The notes: generated by a model not told the origin, from the letters alone. A stretch of DNA of 64,000 nucleotides from Cupriavidus pauculus (GCF_003854935.1 NZ_CP033969.1:124001-188000); one strand, 5' to 3'; shown: positions 53,121-64,000, numbered from the stretch's first letter. Made by a program: numbers and translations.

Positions 53121-55709
53121 ATGCGGACCCGATCGCCACGCCGCCTGGCCGCGCGCTGCCTGGTGGCCTCCACGGTGCTGCCGGCACCGGTGCTGGCGGA
53201 GGTGCTGGCGGAGACGCCAGCCACCGAGACGCTGGCGCAGGTGCGTTTCAACGCGCAGTTCCTGCGGCGGGCCGATGGTTCCAGCGTGGACGTCAGCCGC
53301 TTCGACAAGGGCAACCCCGTCGCGCCGGGCAGCTACCCGGTCGACATCTACCTGAACGACACGTGGATTGCGCGCGAGACGGTGCGCTTTGCCGGGCCGG
53401 ACGACGCGGCGGCGCCCTGCCTGGACCCGGCCACGCTGTCGCGGCTGAACCTGAACGAGGAAGCGCTGCCGCCGGCCGGCCGCACCGCCATTGCCGATGC
53501 CGCCGCCAGCGCCGCGGCCGGTGCGGCGGACGGCGCCTGCCTGCATCCGGCCGCCATTTCCGACGACGTGACGTGGTCGTTCAGCGTCAACGACATGCGG
53601 CTGAACTTCACGGTGGCGCAGGCGCTGATGCGCCGCCGCGCGGCCGGCACGGTGCCGCACGAACTGCTGGACAGCGGCGTGCCGTCGGCCACGCTCGGCT
53701 ACCAGCTCAACACGTTCGGCATGAACGGGGCGCAGCACAGCACCAACACCTACCTTGGCATCGATGCCGGGCTGAACGTGGCCGGCTGGCACCTGCGCCA
53801 GCGTTCGTCGATGTCGTGGCAGTCGGTGGGCGAGCGCTACGCGTACCAGAACATCGCCACGTACGTGCAGCGCGACCTGCCCAAATGGCGCAGCCAGCTC
53901 ACGCTCGGCGACGCCTTCACCGACGGCGCCGTGTTCGACAGCTTCTCGGTGCGCGGCGTGAACCTGGCCACCGACGACCGCATGCTGCCGGACTCCACGC
54001 GCGGCTACGCGCCCCTGGTGCGCGGCGTGGCGCGGACCAACGCGCGCGTGTCGGTATCGCAGGACGGCAACAAGATATACGAAACCACGGTGGCGCCGGG
54101 TCCGTTCGAGATCGACGACCTCCATGCCACCGGCTACGGCGGCAACCTGCTGGTCACCGTCACCGAGGCCGACGGCAGCCAGAGCAGCTTCACGGTGCCC
54201 TACGCGTCGGTCGTCCAGCTTATCCGGCCGGGCCTCACGCGCTACTCGGCCACGGTTGGCGAGTACCGCAGCGGCTCGCACACCACCCCGTCGCGCGAGA
54301 AGCTCGTGCAGGGCACGGTCCAGCACGGGTTCAGCAACCTCACCACCGGCTACGCGGGCGCGGTGCTGTCCGAGGGCTACCAGGCCGCGCTGATCGGCGC
54401 CGCCTTCAACCTGCCCATCGGCGCATTCGCGCTCGACGCCACGCACGCGCGCGCGAAGATCCCGGGCGCCAACGACGCCAGCGGCCAGAGCTTCCGCATC
54501 AGCTACAGCAAGTACGTGCCGACCACCAGCACCAACCTGACGGTGGCCGCCTACCGCTACGCGACCAAGGGCTTCTGGTCGATGCGCGACGCGTTTGCGG
54601 CGCGCGACGGCTCCTACAACGGCGACGGCGTGGCGCGCCAGCGCAGCCAGCTTCAGCTCACGCTGAACCAGAACCTGGGCGGCCGGCTGGGCACGCTGTA
54701 CGCCACCGGCACGTCCACGGCCTACTGGAACCGCCGCGACACCGCGCTGATGTTCCAGGCCGGCTACAGCAACACGCTGCGGCTGTTCGGCACCAACATG
54801 ACGTTCAACGTGTCGGCGTCGCGGCTGCGCGATGCCTACACCGGCCGCTACACGACCCAGGTGTTCGCCAACCTGACCGCGCCGCTGGGGCGCAGCGCCC
54901 ACGCGCCGCTGGTGTCGTTCGGCACGACGCACGACAACGGCGGCGGATCGTCGCAGCAGTTGATGCTCAGCGGCACCGCGCTGGAGGACAACGCGGTCTC
55001 CTACGGCCTGAACGTGAACCGGGCGGCCGGCAGCAAGGTGTCCGGCGGCGGCAACGTCCAGTACCGCAGCCCGTACACGACCGTGTCGGCCTCCGCCAGC
55101 GGCGGCAACGGCTACACGCAGTACTCGGCTGGTCTGCAGGGTGCGCTGGTGGCCCATGCGGGCGGCGTGACGCTGGCCAACTTCCTGGGCGACACCATCG
55201 GCATCGTCGAGGCCAAGGGCGCCAGTGGCGCGCGCGTGGCCAATGCGCCCGGCGTGCGGATCGACCGGTTCGGCTACGCCATCGTGCCGTACCTGCACCC
55301 CTACAGCATGAACACGATCCAGCTCGATCCCAAGGGCCTGCCGCTCGACGTCTCGCTCGACGCCACAAGCACGCAGGTGGCGCCGCGCGCCAACGCGGCG
55401 GTCAAGATCCGCTTTGCCGCGGTCACGGGCCGCTCGGCCATCGTGTCGGCCACGCGGCCCGACGGCGGCAAGCTGCCGTTCGGCGCCCAGGTCACCAACG
55501 GCGCCGGCGCCGAAGTGGGCGTGGTGGGCCAGAGCGGCATCATCTTTGCGCGCGGGCTGGACAACGTCGACCGGCTCTATGTGACGTGGGGCGCCGGCGG
55601 CACGCAGCGCTGCGCGATCGACGTCAACCTGCCCGACAGCACCCGCCACGCCACGGCCTACGCGCAGATCCGCGCGGTATGCCAGCCCGATGCGAAGGAG
55701 ACCCCGTGA
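53121..55709 (+). CDS. Outer-membrane fimbrial usher (FimD/PapC family)
   Basis: 862 residues: signal peptide, N-terminal chaperone-binding domain (VRFNAQFLRRADGSSVDVSRF...GNPVAPGSYPVDIYLND), a 24-strand barrel with plug (about 140-690) containing RGYAPLVRGVARTNARVSV and GPFEIDDLHATGYGGNLLVTV, and C-terminal domains (PFGAQVTNGAGAEVGVVGQ). Length and order are normal. It secretes and assembles the fimbria. The stop overlaps the adhesin start (TGATG). Confidence 0.95.
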   Translation: MRTRSPRRLAARCLVASTVLPAPVLAEVLAETPATETLAQVRFNAQFLRRADGSSVDVSRFDKGNPVAPGSYPVDIYLNDTWIARETVRFAGPDDAAAPCLDPATLSRLNLNEEALPPAGRTAIADAAASAAAGAADGACLHPAAISDDVTWSFSVNDMRLNFTVAQALMRRRAAGTVPHELLDSGVPSATLGYQLNTFGMNGAQHSTNTYLGIDAGLNVAGWHLRQRSSMSWQSVGERYAYQNIATYVQRDLPKWRSQLTLGDAFTDGAVFDSFSVRGVNLATDDRMLPDSTRGYAPLVRGVARTNARVSVSQDGNKIYETTVAPGPFEIDDLHATGYGGNLLVTVTEADGSQSSFTVPYASVVQLIRPGLTRYSATVGEYRSGSHTTPSREKLVQGTVQHGFSNLTTGYAGAVLSEGYQAALIGAAFNLPIGAFALDATHARAKIPGANDASGQSFRISYSKYVPTTSTNLTVAAYRYATKGFWSMRDAFAARDGSYNGDGVARQRSQLQLTLNQNLGGRLGTLYATGTSTAYWNRRDTALMFQAGYSNTLRLFGTNMTFNVSASRLRDAYTGRYTTQVFANLTAPLGRSAHAPLVSFGTTHDNGGGSSQQLMLSGTALEDNAVSYGLNVNRAAGSKVSGGGNVQYRSPYTTVSASASGGNGYTQYSAGLQGALVAHAGGVTLANFLGDTIGIVEAKGASGARVANAPGVRIDRFGYAIVPYLHPYSMNTIQLDPKGLPLDVSLDATSTQVAPRANAAVKIRFAAVTGRSAIVSATRPDGGKLPFGAQVTNGAGAEVGVVGQSGIIFARGLDNVDRLYVTWGAGGTQRCAIDVNLPDSTRHATAYAQIRAVCQPDAKETP

Positions 55710-56734
55710 TGCCATCCATCTTCCTGCGCGCCGCAACCCTGGCGCTTGCGCTGGGCGGCCTGGCCGCGCTGCCGGCCGCTGCGCAGAGCGTGCAGCATTG
55801 CACCATCGAGGCGCAGCCGTCTGCGCTGTCGTCGCAGATATCCTACCCGGTGGAAGGCGCCCCGATCGGTACGGCGCTGACGCCAGACCTGGCCACGACC
55901 GTGTCGTTCCGCTGCCCGCGCAGCCGGCAGGGGTACGGCATCGTGATTTCGCCAACCGGCTTCTCGGCGGCGGGCTCGCGTTTCAACTATCCCGCGTTCT
56001 GGGACGCCAACACCTACGGCATGGGCATGCGCGTGGCCATCAGCCCGGGCGGCTACACCGTATCGGGCGCCGACCGGACCGATCCCGTGAGCAGGCGCAT
56101 CATCCGCTACATCTCGTCGGCGGGCCAGACCGGATCGTTCGTGCTCACCAACCGGCTGGTCAAGCTGTTCGAGCGGATCAACGTGCCGGACCGCAGCGAC
56201 CGCGTCGACATGGGCGTGATCTACCAGTTGTACAGCTATGACAACGCGACCCGGACGATGTCGCCGCCGCTGGCGTCGATCTCGTTCAACAACGGCATCC
56301 CCGAGCGGCCCACCTGCACGGTGGCCACCCGCAGCGTGACGGTGGACCTGCCGGTCGTGGCGTCGAGCAGCCTGCGGGGCGACGGCGTGAACGCCGGCCG
56401 GACGCCGTTCACGATCACGCTGAACTGCCGCCGCACCGACGTGCCGGTCTACATCACGATGACGGACGCCACGACGCCGGCCAACCGGTCTGACGTGCTG
56501 ACGCTGACGCCGGCCTCGACGGCCACGGGCGTGGGCATCCGCATCCTGAACCCGGCCAGCGCGCCGGTCTTCTTCGGCCCCGATTCGGCCGAGCGCGGCA
56601 CGGTGAACCAGTGGCGGGTGGGCCATTCCGAGCCGCTGATGCAGATTCCGCTGAGCGCCGAGTACGTGACGACCGGCGTGGTCGGCCCCGGCACGGTGGG
56701 CGCGCTGGCGACCTTCACCATGAGCTACCAGTAG
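55709..56734 (+). CDS. Fimbrial tip adhesin
   Basis: 341 residues, signal peptide (cleavage near AAAQS), an N-terminal lectin-like domain (about 28-205) with the pattern YGIVISPTGFSAAGSRF and a C-terminal pilin domain (about 215-341: CTVATRSVTVDLP, GRTPFTITLNC, ending ATFTMSYQ). Two-domain layout and operon-end position mark it as the tip adhesin. Receptor unknown. AAGGAG ribosome site inside the usher gene. Confidence 0.9.
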   Translation: MPSIFLRAATLALALGGLAALPAAAQSVQHCTIEAQPSALSSQISYPVEGAPIGTALTPDLATTVSFRCPRSRQGYGIVISPTGFSAAGSRFNYPAFWDANTYGMGMRVAISPGGYTVSGADRTDPVSRRIIRYISSAGQTGSFVLTNRLVKLFERINVPDRSDRVDMGVIYQLYSYDNATRTMSPPLASISFNNGIPERPTCTVATRSVTVDLPVVASSSLRGDGVNAGRTPFTITLNCRRTDVPVYITMTDATTPANRSDVLTLTPASTATGVGIRILNPASAPVFFGPDSAERGTVNQWRVGHSEPLMQIPLSAEYVTTGVVGPGTVGALATFTMSYQ

Positions 56735-56748
56735 CGCGCGGCGCCGGG

Positions 56749-57567
56749 CTACGGGTTGATGGCCGGGTGCTTGAGCGCGTGGGCGGTTTCGGCCATGTGC
56801 TGGCGGTACTGGGCGGCGTCGCGTGGCAGGCCCAGGCCGCCGTCGCGATAGGCCATCGCCAGCGCCTGGATCGACGCCGGATGCTCGCGCTCGGCGGCGG
56901 CTTCGTACCAGGCGACGGCGCGGGCATCGTCGCGGGCCACGCCCTCGCCTTCGCGGTAGGCATTGGCCAGCAGGAACATCGCGTGCGCCACGCCGCCGTC
57001 GGCGGCCACGCGGAACCAGCGCGCCGCGGCGGCCGGGTCGGGCGTGCGGCCGTAGCCGCCGCGATACAGCAGGCCCAGGTAGTAGGCGGCGCCGATGTCG
57101 CCGGCGCGCGCCGCCGCGTCGAGCTGTTGCCAGGCCAGCGGCAGGTCGGCGCGGCCGGCCGCCAGGGTACCGAGCATCGCCGCCTTGCCGAGCAGGAACT
57201 GCGCGCGGACCTGGCCACCTTCGGCAGCCATGCGCAGCCAGCGCTCGCCGTCGGCACGCGTGGCGGCGTCGGGCCGCGCCATCAGCGTTTCGCCAAGCGC
57301 GGCACGCGCGGCGGCCTCGCCAGACCCGGCGGCCTGCTGCAGGCGGTCCAGCGCCGCCGCGTCGCCGGCGGACGTCGCCAGGACCTGCCACTGGGCGATC
57401 TCCGCCTGGCGTGCGTCGGACTGGTGGCGCCACACGGCCGCACCGGCCACGCCGGCGGTAGCCACGGCCACGGCCAGCGTGGCCGCCACGAACAGCGGGT
57501 GGATGCGCGGCAGGCGACGGGGCAGCGCGGGGAGGGTCGGGGCGGCGGCGGTGGCAGGCATCGGCAT
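56749..57567 (-). CDS. Sel1-repeat membrane protein
   Basis: 272 residues: one N-terminal membrane helix (about 26-47) and about five Sel1-like (TPR-related) repeats from 90 on, for example YYLGLLYRGGYGRTPDPAAAARWFRVAADGG and MFLLANAYREGEGVARDDARAVAWYEAAA. Sel1 proteins act as scaffolds in envelope signalling; partner unknown. It converges with the adhesin gene (14 bases apart). A second start two codons later is possible. Confidence 0.88.
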   Translation of the reverse strand: MPMPATAAAPTLPALPRRLPRIHPLFVAATLAVAVATAGVAGAAVWRHQSDARQAEIAQWQVLATSAGDAAALDRLQQAAGSGEAAARAALGETLMARPDAATRADGERWLRMAAEGGQVRAQFLLGKAAMLGTLAAGRADLPLAWQQLDAAARAGDIGAAYYLGLLYRGGYGRTPDPAAAARWFRVAADGGVAHAMFLLANAYREGEGVARDDARAVAWYEAAAEREHPASIQALAMAYRDGGLGLPRDAAQYRQHMAETAHALKHPAINP

Positions 57568-57604
57568 ATCGGGCGAGGTGGCCGGGTGGTCGGCGGCGTG
57601 ACGG

Positions 57605-59674
<2,070 letters not shown>

Positions 59675-59866
59675 GGTCTCGGATTCCCCTGTGATTGTGT
59701 TTCTTCTGTGGGGGGAAATTGTGCGAACCGGCGATGGCAGCCAAGTGGCGATATCGCGTCATTCTCGTGACAGTCGCTCGAAATATGACAAAAACGCCAT
59801 ATCGCTCGACCAGCGCCGCCAGCGGGACTATGTCAACCGGCTGAAGATGGTTATCCATCGGCGCGA

Positions 59867-59896
59867 TTGACGCCCCGTTATATAGCCGCTTATATT
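59867..59896 (+). promoter_or_regulatory. modA promoter
   Basis: TTGACG (59867-59872), 18-base spacer, TATATT (59891-59896). The -10 box lies inside the ModE operator, as expected for molybdate repression. Confidence 0.75.
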
Positions 59897-59899
59897 GCG
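59876..59899. promoter_or_regulatory. ModE operator
   Basis: CGTTATATA-GCCGCT-TATATTGCG, close to the ModE box (CGNTATATA-N6-TATATAACG). Seven of nine arm positions are symmetric. It covers the modA -10 box. Confidence 0.82.
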
Positions 59900-59945
59900 G
59901 ATGCCAACGATCCGGCACACCCTCCCTTTCCCCGACGCTTCTGCC

Positions 59946-60704
59946 ATGAGCCTCCTGCCCTTCGCCCGCCGCGCCGCCCTGGTCGCGCTGACCCTTGCCG
60001 CGCCGTCGGCCTTTGCCGCGGACCTCGTGGTGTCCGCCGCCGCCAGCCTGACCAACGCCTTCAAGCAGCTTGGCGAGCAGTTCGAGCGCGCCCATCCCGA
60101 TACCAAGGTGGTGCTGAACTTTGGCGCGTCCGACGTGCTGATGCAGCAGATCGTCAAGGGCGCCCCGGCCGACGTGTTCGCGTCGGCCGACCAGAGCGCG
60201 ATGGACAAGGCGGTGGCCGAGAAGGTCGTCCAGCCAGCCACGCGCAAGGATTTCGCGGCCAACGCGATCGTGCTGATCGTGCCGCACGACAGCAGGCTCG
60301 GCATCGGCGCCCCGGCCGACCTGTCCCGCGCCGACGTCAAGCGCGTGGCGTACGGCAACCCGTCGTCGGTGCCAGTGGGCCGCTACACGCGCGGCGCGCT
60401 GGAATCGCAGGGGCTGTGGACGGCCGTCGAGGCCAAGGGCGTGCCCGCGCAGAACGTGCGTCAGGCGCTGGACTACGTGGCGCGCGGCGAGGTGGACGCC
60501 GGCTTTGTCTTTGCCACCGACGCGGCCGTGATGCCGGACAAGGTCAAGGTCGCCGCCCGCGTGCCGACCCCCACGCCGGTCACCTACCCCATCGCCGTCA
60601 CCGCGCAGTCCCGCCAGGCCCAGCAGGCCAACGCCTTCGTCCAGTACGTGCTGTCGCCCGAGGGCCAGGCCACGCTGGCGAAGTTCGGCTTCCAGAAGCC
60701 CTGA
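59946..60704 (+). CDS. modA: Molybdate-binding periplasmic protein ModA
   Basis: 252 residues: signal peptide (cleavage after AFA near residue 24), then the ModA fold with LVVSAAASLTNAFKQLGEQF, NFGASDVLMQQIVKGAPADVFASAD (Ser ligands) and DAGFVFATDAAV. It captures molybdate for ModBC. The start at 59946 fits the signal peptide; an upstream ATG at 59901 is right next to the operator and unlikely. First gene of modABC. Confidence 0.95.
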   Translation: MSLLPFARRAALVALTLAAPSAFAADLVVSAAASLTNAFKQLGEQFERAHPDTKVVLNFGASDVLMQQIVKGAPADVFASADQSAMDKAVAEKVVQPATRKDFAANAIVLIVPHDSRLGIGAPADLSRADVKRVAYGNPSSVPVGRYTRGALESQGLWTAVEAKGVPAQNVRQALDYVARGEVDAGFVFATDAAVMPDKVKVAARVPTPTPVTYPIAVTAQSRQAQQANAFVQYVLSPEGQATLAKFGFQKP

Positions 60705-60732
60705 CCGCCGGTTCCCGGTTCGCATCGCCGCC

Positions 60733-61449
60733 ATGGACGCCGTCTGGATTCCGCTGCTGCTGTCGCTGAAGGTGGCGGGCTGGGCCACGCTGCTCAACGC
60801 GATCCTGGGCGTGGCCGCGGCCTACGCGCTGGCCCGCTGGCGCTCGCGGGCGCGCGACATCGTCGACGCCATCCTGACGCTGCCGCTGGTGCTGCCGCCT
60901 ACCGTGCTGGGCTACTACCTGCTGGTGCTGGTGGGCCGGCGTGGCGTGTTTGGCGCGTGGCTGGAGCGGCTGGGCATCGAACTGGTCTTCACGTGGCAGG
61001 GCGCGGTGCTGGCGTCGACCGTGGTGGCGTTTCCGCTGGTGCTGAAGTCGGCGCGGGCCGCGTTCGAGGGTGTCGACCACCAGCTTGAGAACGCCGCGCG
61101 CGTGCTCGGCATCTCCGAGGCGGCCATCTTCTTCCGCGTGACGCTGCCGATGGCGCTGCCCGGCATCGTGGCCGGCGTGCTGCTGGCCTTTGCGCGGGCG
61201 CTGGGCGAGTTCGGCGCCACGCTGATGGTGGCCGGCAACCTGCCCGGCCGCACGCAGACGCTGTCCGTGGCGATCTACGAGGCGGTGCAGGCCGGCAACG
61301 ACGACACCGCCAACCTGCTGGTGCTGGTCACGTCGGTCACCTGCATCGTGCTGCTCGTGGTGGCGGCGCGGCTGGTGCCGCCCGCGCAGCGCGGCACGGC
61401 CAACCTGTTCGAGCGGCGCCGCTTCACGCGCGCGCCCGCGGGCAAGTGA
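60733..61449 (+). CDS. modB: Molybdate ABC transporter permease ModB
   Basis: 238 residues with five to six helices and the permease motif EAARVLGISEAAIFFRVTLPMALPGI-like (here ENAARVLGISEAAIFFRVTL), the coupling helix for ModC. LSLKVAGWATLLNAILGVAAAY at the start is typical of ModB. 28 bases after modA and 7 before modC. Confidence 0.95.
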   Translation: MDAVWIPLLLSLKVAGWATLLNAILGVAAAYALARWRSRARDIVDAILTLPLVLPPTVLGYYLLVLVGRRGVFGAWLERLGIELVFTWQGAVLASTVVAFPLVLKSARAAFEGVDHQLENAARVLGISEAAIFFRVTLPMALPGIVAGVLLAFARALGEFGATLMVAGNLPGRTQTLSVAIYEAVQAGNDDTANLLVLVTSVTCIVLLVVAARLVPPAQRGTANLFERRRFTRAPAGK

Positions 61450-61456
61450 GGCCGCC

Positions 61457-62179
61457 ATGAGCATGGAAATCACCGTCCGCAAGCGCATGGCGTCGGAAGA
61501 CCGCCATTTCGCGCTGGACATCGCGTTCGCGTCCGACAGCCGGCGCGTGGCGCTGTTCGGCCCGTCCGGCGCCGGCAAGAGCCTGACGCTGCGGGCCATC
61601 GCCGGGCTGATGGCGCCCGACAGCGGCCGCATCGTGCTGAATGGCCGCACGCTGTTCGACAGCGACGCCGGCGTCGACCTGCGGCCGCAGGACCGCCGCG
61701 TGGCCTACCTGTTTCAGGACTACGCGCTGTTTCCGCACCTGACCGTCGCACAGAATATTGCGTTCGGGCTGCGTCGCGGCTGGCGCAACCCCGCGCGGCG
61801 CGCGCTGCCGCCCGAGGCGGCGCGCTGGGTCGATGCGTTCGGCCTGCGCGACATCGTCGGCCAGTATCCGGCGCAGATTTCGGGCGGGCAGAAGCAGCGC
61901 GTGGCGCTGGCCCGCGCGCTGGCGGCCCGGCCAGACATCCTGCTGCTGGACGAACCGTTTTCCGCGCTGGACCCGGCCCTGCGCATCCGCATGCGCCAGG
62001 AACTGCGCGCGCTGCAGGAAAGCCTGGACGTGCCGATGCTGATGATTTCGCACGACCCCGAGGATGTCGACGTGCTGGGCGACCACGTGCTGGAAATCCG
62101 CGAGGGCCGCATCCACGCCAGCGGGCGCGCCCACCGGCACCCGCCGGTCTACGCGCCCGAGACCTCGCCGGTCATCTAG
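61457..62179 (+). CDS. modC: Molybdate ABC transporter ATPase ModC (short form)
   Basis: 240 residues with all ATPase motifs: Walker A FGPSGAGKSLTL (about 35-46), Q loop FQDYALFPHL, signature ISGGQKQRVALARAL, Walker B LLLDEPFSALDP and the His switch SHDPEDV. It stops soon after the ATPase, so the C-terminal TOBE/Mop molybdate domain of the roughly 350-residue E. coli ModC is absent. Molybdate control therefore probably rests on ModE alone. Confidence 0.94.
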   Translation: MSMEITVRKRMASEDRHFALDIAFASDSRRVALFGPSGAGKSLTLRAIAGLMAPDSGRIVLNGRTLFDSDAGVDLRPQDRRVAYLFQDYALFPHLTVAQNIAFGLRRGWRNPARRALPPEAARWVDAFGLRDIVGQYPAQISGGQKQRVALARALAARPDILLLDEPFSALDPALRIRMRQELRALQESLDVPMLMISHDPEDVDVLGDHVLEIREGRIHASGRAHRHPPVYAPETSPVI

Positions 62180-62211
62180 CCAGCCGGCCGGGCGCCAGCG
62201 CGGGCCGTTGC

Positions 62212-63015
62212 TCAGCCCATCGTGCCAAGGATCACGCTCGACGCCTTGAAGATGGCCAGCGCGCGCGTGCCGGCCTGCAGCGCCAGGTCGGCCACTGCCG
62301 CCTGCGTGACGATTGCCGCCACGGTGCCGCCGCCATCAAGCTCCAGCACGACCTCCGCATTGACCGCGCCGGGCACCACCCGGGCCACCGTGCCGGGCAA
62401 CTGGTTGCGCGCCGACAGCCGCGCCGGCGGATCGGCCAGGCCGATCAGCACCGACGACGCCTTGACCAGCGCGAACGCTTCGGCGCCGGGCACCAGGCCC
62501 AGCGTCTCGACGCTCTCGTGGGTAATCGTGGCGACGATCCGCTGCCCGCCCGGCAGCGCCAGCGTGACTTCGTCGTTGACGGCGCCGGCGCGTACGGTTT
62601 CCACGTGGCCGAACAGCTTGTTGCGGGCACTGGTCTGGATCATCATGCGGCGGATCAGGTGAAGGTCTTCGGGATGCGCGTCGGCCATGGCGCCCGCGCG
62701 TTCAAGCTGGGCGATGAAGCGCGCGTGCTCGGCCTCCATCGCCCGGTAGGTGGCAATCAGCCGCTCGGCGCGCGCGGTCAGCCGCGTACCGCCGCCGCCC
62801 TTGCCACCGGCCGCGCGCACCACCAGCGGCTCGCCGGCGCTGTTGTTCATCGCGTCGATGGCGTCCCACGCACCCTTGTAGCTGATGCCCACCGCGCGCG
62901 CGGCGGCCGTGATCGAGCCATGCTCGCCAATGGCGGCCAGCAGCGCGATGCGGTCCTTGCCGCCCCAGTCCTGCTGGCCGGCGCGGAACCAGATGGCGCC
63001 CTGGAGTTCAAGCAT
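62212..63015 (-). CDS. modE: Molybdate-responsive regulator ModE
   Basis: 267 residues: winged HTH (about 15-75: DRIALLAAIGEHGSITAAARAVG, SYKGAWDAIDAMNNSAGEPLV) and two Mop/TOBE domains (about 133-200 and 202-267, each starting SARN(K/Q)L) that bind molybdate. It represses modABC when molybdate is plentiful; a matching operator covers the modA promoter. Convergent with modC, 32 bases apart. Confidence 0.95.
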   Translation of the reverse strand: MLELQGAIWFRAGQQDWGGKDRIALLAAIGEHGSITAAARAVGISYKGAWDAIDAMNNSAGEPLVVRAAGGKGGGGTRLTARAERLIATYRAMEAEHARFIAQLERAGAMADAHPEDLHLIRRMMIQTSARNKLFGHVETVRAGAVNDEVTLALPGGQRIVATITHESVETLGLVPGAEAFALVKASSVLIGLADPPARLSARNQLPGTVARVVPGAVNAEVVLELDGGGTVAAIVTQAAVADLALQAGTRALAIFKASSVILGTMG

Positions 63016-63085
63016 TGCGCAAAGCCTGTCTGTGGTGTCGGATGGCCCGTATGGTACCGCCAACGCCGGACGTCCGGCGGGGACG

Positions 63086-63328
63086 TCAGCTCTGGTGGGC
63101 GGGGATGTACCAGCGCATGACGCTGCCGGCGAAGTACTGCTTGTCGAACCGTCGCAGCAGGTGCCAGCAGGTGAACGGGTCGACCGCCAGATCCACCCAG
63201 GCCCACGGGTGGTTGGGGTCGCCGTCGCGCACGATCTCCACGGAGTTGACCCGGGCATGGGTCTGGAGCTTGTCGCGCAGCATTTCCTCGGTCACATCAC
63301 GATGTAGCCCGCGGATCAGTACCTGCAT
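63086..63328 (-). CDS. Small RRM-fold RNA-binding protein
   Basis: 80 residues resembling a single RNA-recognition motif: MQVLIRGLHRDVTEEMLRDK (RNP2-like strand and helix), then NSVEIVRDGDPNHPWAWVDLAVD (RNP1-like strand). GGGAGAGG precedes the ATG at 63328. Function not established; related small RRM proteins occur alone in many beta-proteobacteria. Confidence 0.78.
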   Translation of the reverse strand: MQVLIRGLHRDVTEEMLRDKLQTHARVNSVEIVRDGDPNHPWAWVDLAVDPFTCWHLLRRFDKQYFAGSVMRWYIPAHQS

Positions 63329-63416
63329 TGCAGCCTCTCCCTGTTGGAAGTGGTGATGCATGTATTCTAGGCCGCGTGCCGCGGCCCGGCGCCCAACGAT
63401 GCGGCTATCGCACGTT

Positions 63417-64000
63417 TCACGCCATGATGTGCACGCCGCCGTCCACGTACACCGTATTGCCCGACACGCGGCGCGCATAAGGCGTGGCCAGGTAGGCGGT
63501 GGCAAAGCCCACGTCCATGATGTCGACCAGCTCGCCCAGCGGCGCGCGGCCGGCGGCTTCGGCCAGCAGCACGTCGAAATCCTTGAGCCCGGACGCCGCG
63601 CGCGTCTTCAGCGGCCCCGGCGAGATCGCATGCACGCGGATGCCGCGCGGGCCCAGTTCGTAGGCCAGGTAGCGGCAGGTAGCCTCCAGCGCGGCCTTCA
63701 CGGGCCCCATCAGGTCGTAGTTCGGCACCACGCGGTTGGCGCCGTCGTAGCTCATCGCGAACAGCGTGCCACCTTTGTCCATCAGCGGCACGGCCCGGCG
63801 TGCCATGCGGATGAACGAGTGGCACGACACGTCCATGGCCCGCGCAAAGCCCGCCGACGACGAGTTCAGCAGCCCGCCCTGCAAATCCGCCTTGGGCGCG
63901 AACGCCACCGAATGCACGACCGCGTCGAGCCGGCCCCACGTTCTGGCGATGTGGTCGAACAGGGCGTCCATCTGCGCGTCGTCCTCCACGTTCAGCGGCA
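63417..64000 (-). CDS. fabI: Enoyl-ACP reductase FabI (partial, N-terminus off the right edge)
   Basis: About 194 C-terminal residues of FabI, the NADH-dependent enoyl-ACP reductase that ends each fatty-acid elongation round. The frame is open through base 64000. Visible: RLDAVVHSVAFAPK, the catalytic pair Tyr-x6-Lys in YDLMGPVKAALEA, RGIRVHAISPGPLKTRAASGL and the C-terminal GNTVYVDGGVHIMA. Residue pattern is short-chain dehydrogenase of the FabI class rather than FabG (YxxxK). Confidence 0.93.
   Translation of the reverse strand, partial: PLNVEDDAQMDALFDHIARTWGRLDAVVHSVAFAPKADLQGGLLNSSSAGFARAMDVSCHSFIRMARRAVPLMDKGGTLFAMSYDGANRVVPNYDLMGPVKAALEATCRYLAYELGPRGIRVHAISPGPLKTRAASGLKDFDVLLAEAAGRAPLGELVDIMDVGFATAYLATPYARRVSGNTVYVDGGVHIMA

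Overview
The window reads as chromosomal DNA of a high-GC beta-proteobacterium of the Burkholderiaceae, most like Cupriavidus or Ralstonia. This is inferred from GC-rich third codon positions, a pilGHIJ-rubredoxin-hemL neighbourhood, a Tad locus of the Ralstonia kind and the make-up of the mod, groESL and pqi clusters. No tRNA, rRNA, CRISPR array, insertion sequence or prophage was recognised. Almost all of the window is coding and nearly every gene is intact. Two genes are cut by the window edges: pilJ on the left and fabI on the right.

Layout. 1-3.9 kb: twitching-motility chemosensory genes pilG-pilH-pilI-pilJ (minus strand) preceded by a rubredoxin, with an intrinsic terminator between rubredoxin and pilG. 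4.1-7.6 kb: hemL, then a LemA lipoprotein and two TPM-domain proteins. 7.6-9.9 kb: an MFS transporter divergent from a LysR regulator. 9.9-21.7 kb: a compact Flp/Tad pilus locus (flp, tadV, cpaB, cpaC, a small lipoprotein, tadZ, tadA, tadB, tadC, tadE, tadG) behind a gene-free leader of about 1 kb, closed by a strong terminator. 21.7-26.1 kb: metallophosphoesterase, groES-groEL with CIRCE and a near-consensus promoter, an ArsR-like regulator, and a small ECF sigma/anti-sigma pair. Two copies of a composite palindromic repeat lie in this stretch. 26.3-30.1 kb: a periplasmic molybdenum hydroxylase (beta and 2Fe-2S subunits) with a diheme cytochrome c. 30.4-33.8 kb: one large MASE1-PAS-GGDEF-EAL protein.

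34.1-38.9 kb: a dicarboxylate/acidic-amino-acid symporter with its own sensor kinase and sigma-54 activator. Upstream of the symporter are a -24/-12 promoter and two identical-core 16-bp palindromes 33 bp apart, which gives a self-contained regulatory circuit readable from the DNA. 39.4-42.7 kb: a helix-turn-helix protein with a receiver-like domain that seems to lack a phospho-acceptor, then an arginine dihydrolase-like enzyme, an ornithine cyclodeaminase and a divergent Lrp/AsnC regulator. 42.7-47 kb: a CLC chloride transporter with CBS domains, an HPP-CBS membrane protein and an AI-2E-family permease. 47-50.7 kb: tightly overlapping pqiA-pqiA-pqiB-pqiC for lipid trafficking across the envelope. 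50.7-56.7 kb: a nucleoside deoxyribosyltransferase-like protein, an AT-rich island and a four-gene chaperone-usher fimbrial operon. 56.7-59.7 kb: a Sel1-repeat protein and a CpdB-type nucleotidase lipoprotein. 59.9-63 kb: modABC with a readable ModE operator and convergent modE. 63-64 kb: a small RRM protein and fabI.

The points most worth follow-up are the long structured leader before flp, which carries a sigma-54-like promoter and ends in a terminator-like hairpin about 30 nt before the pilin start; the sigma-54 enhancer pair of the symporter; the HTH/pseudo-receiver protein; the two-gene arginine-to-proline module; and the AT-rich entry to the fimbrial operon.
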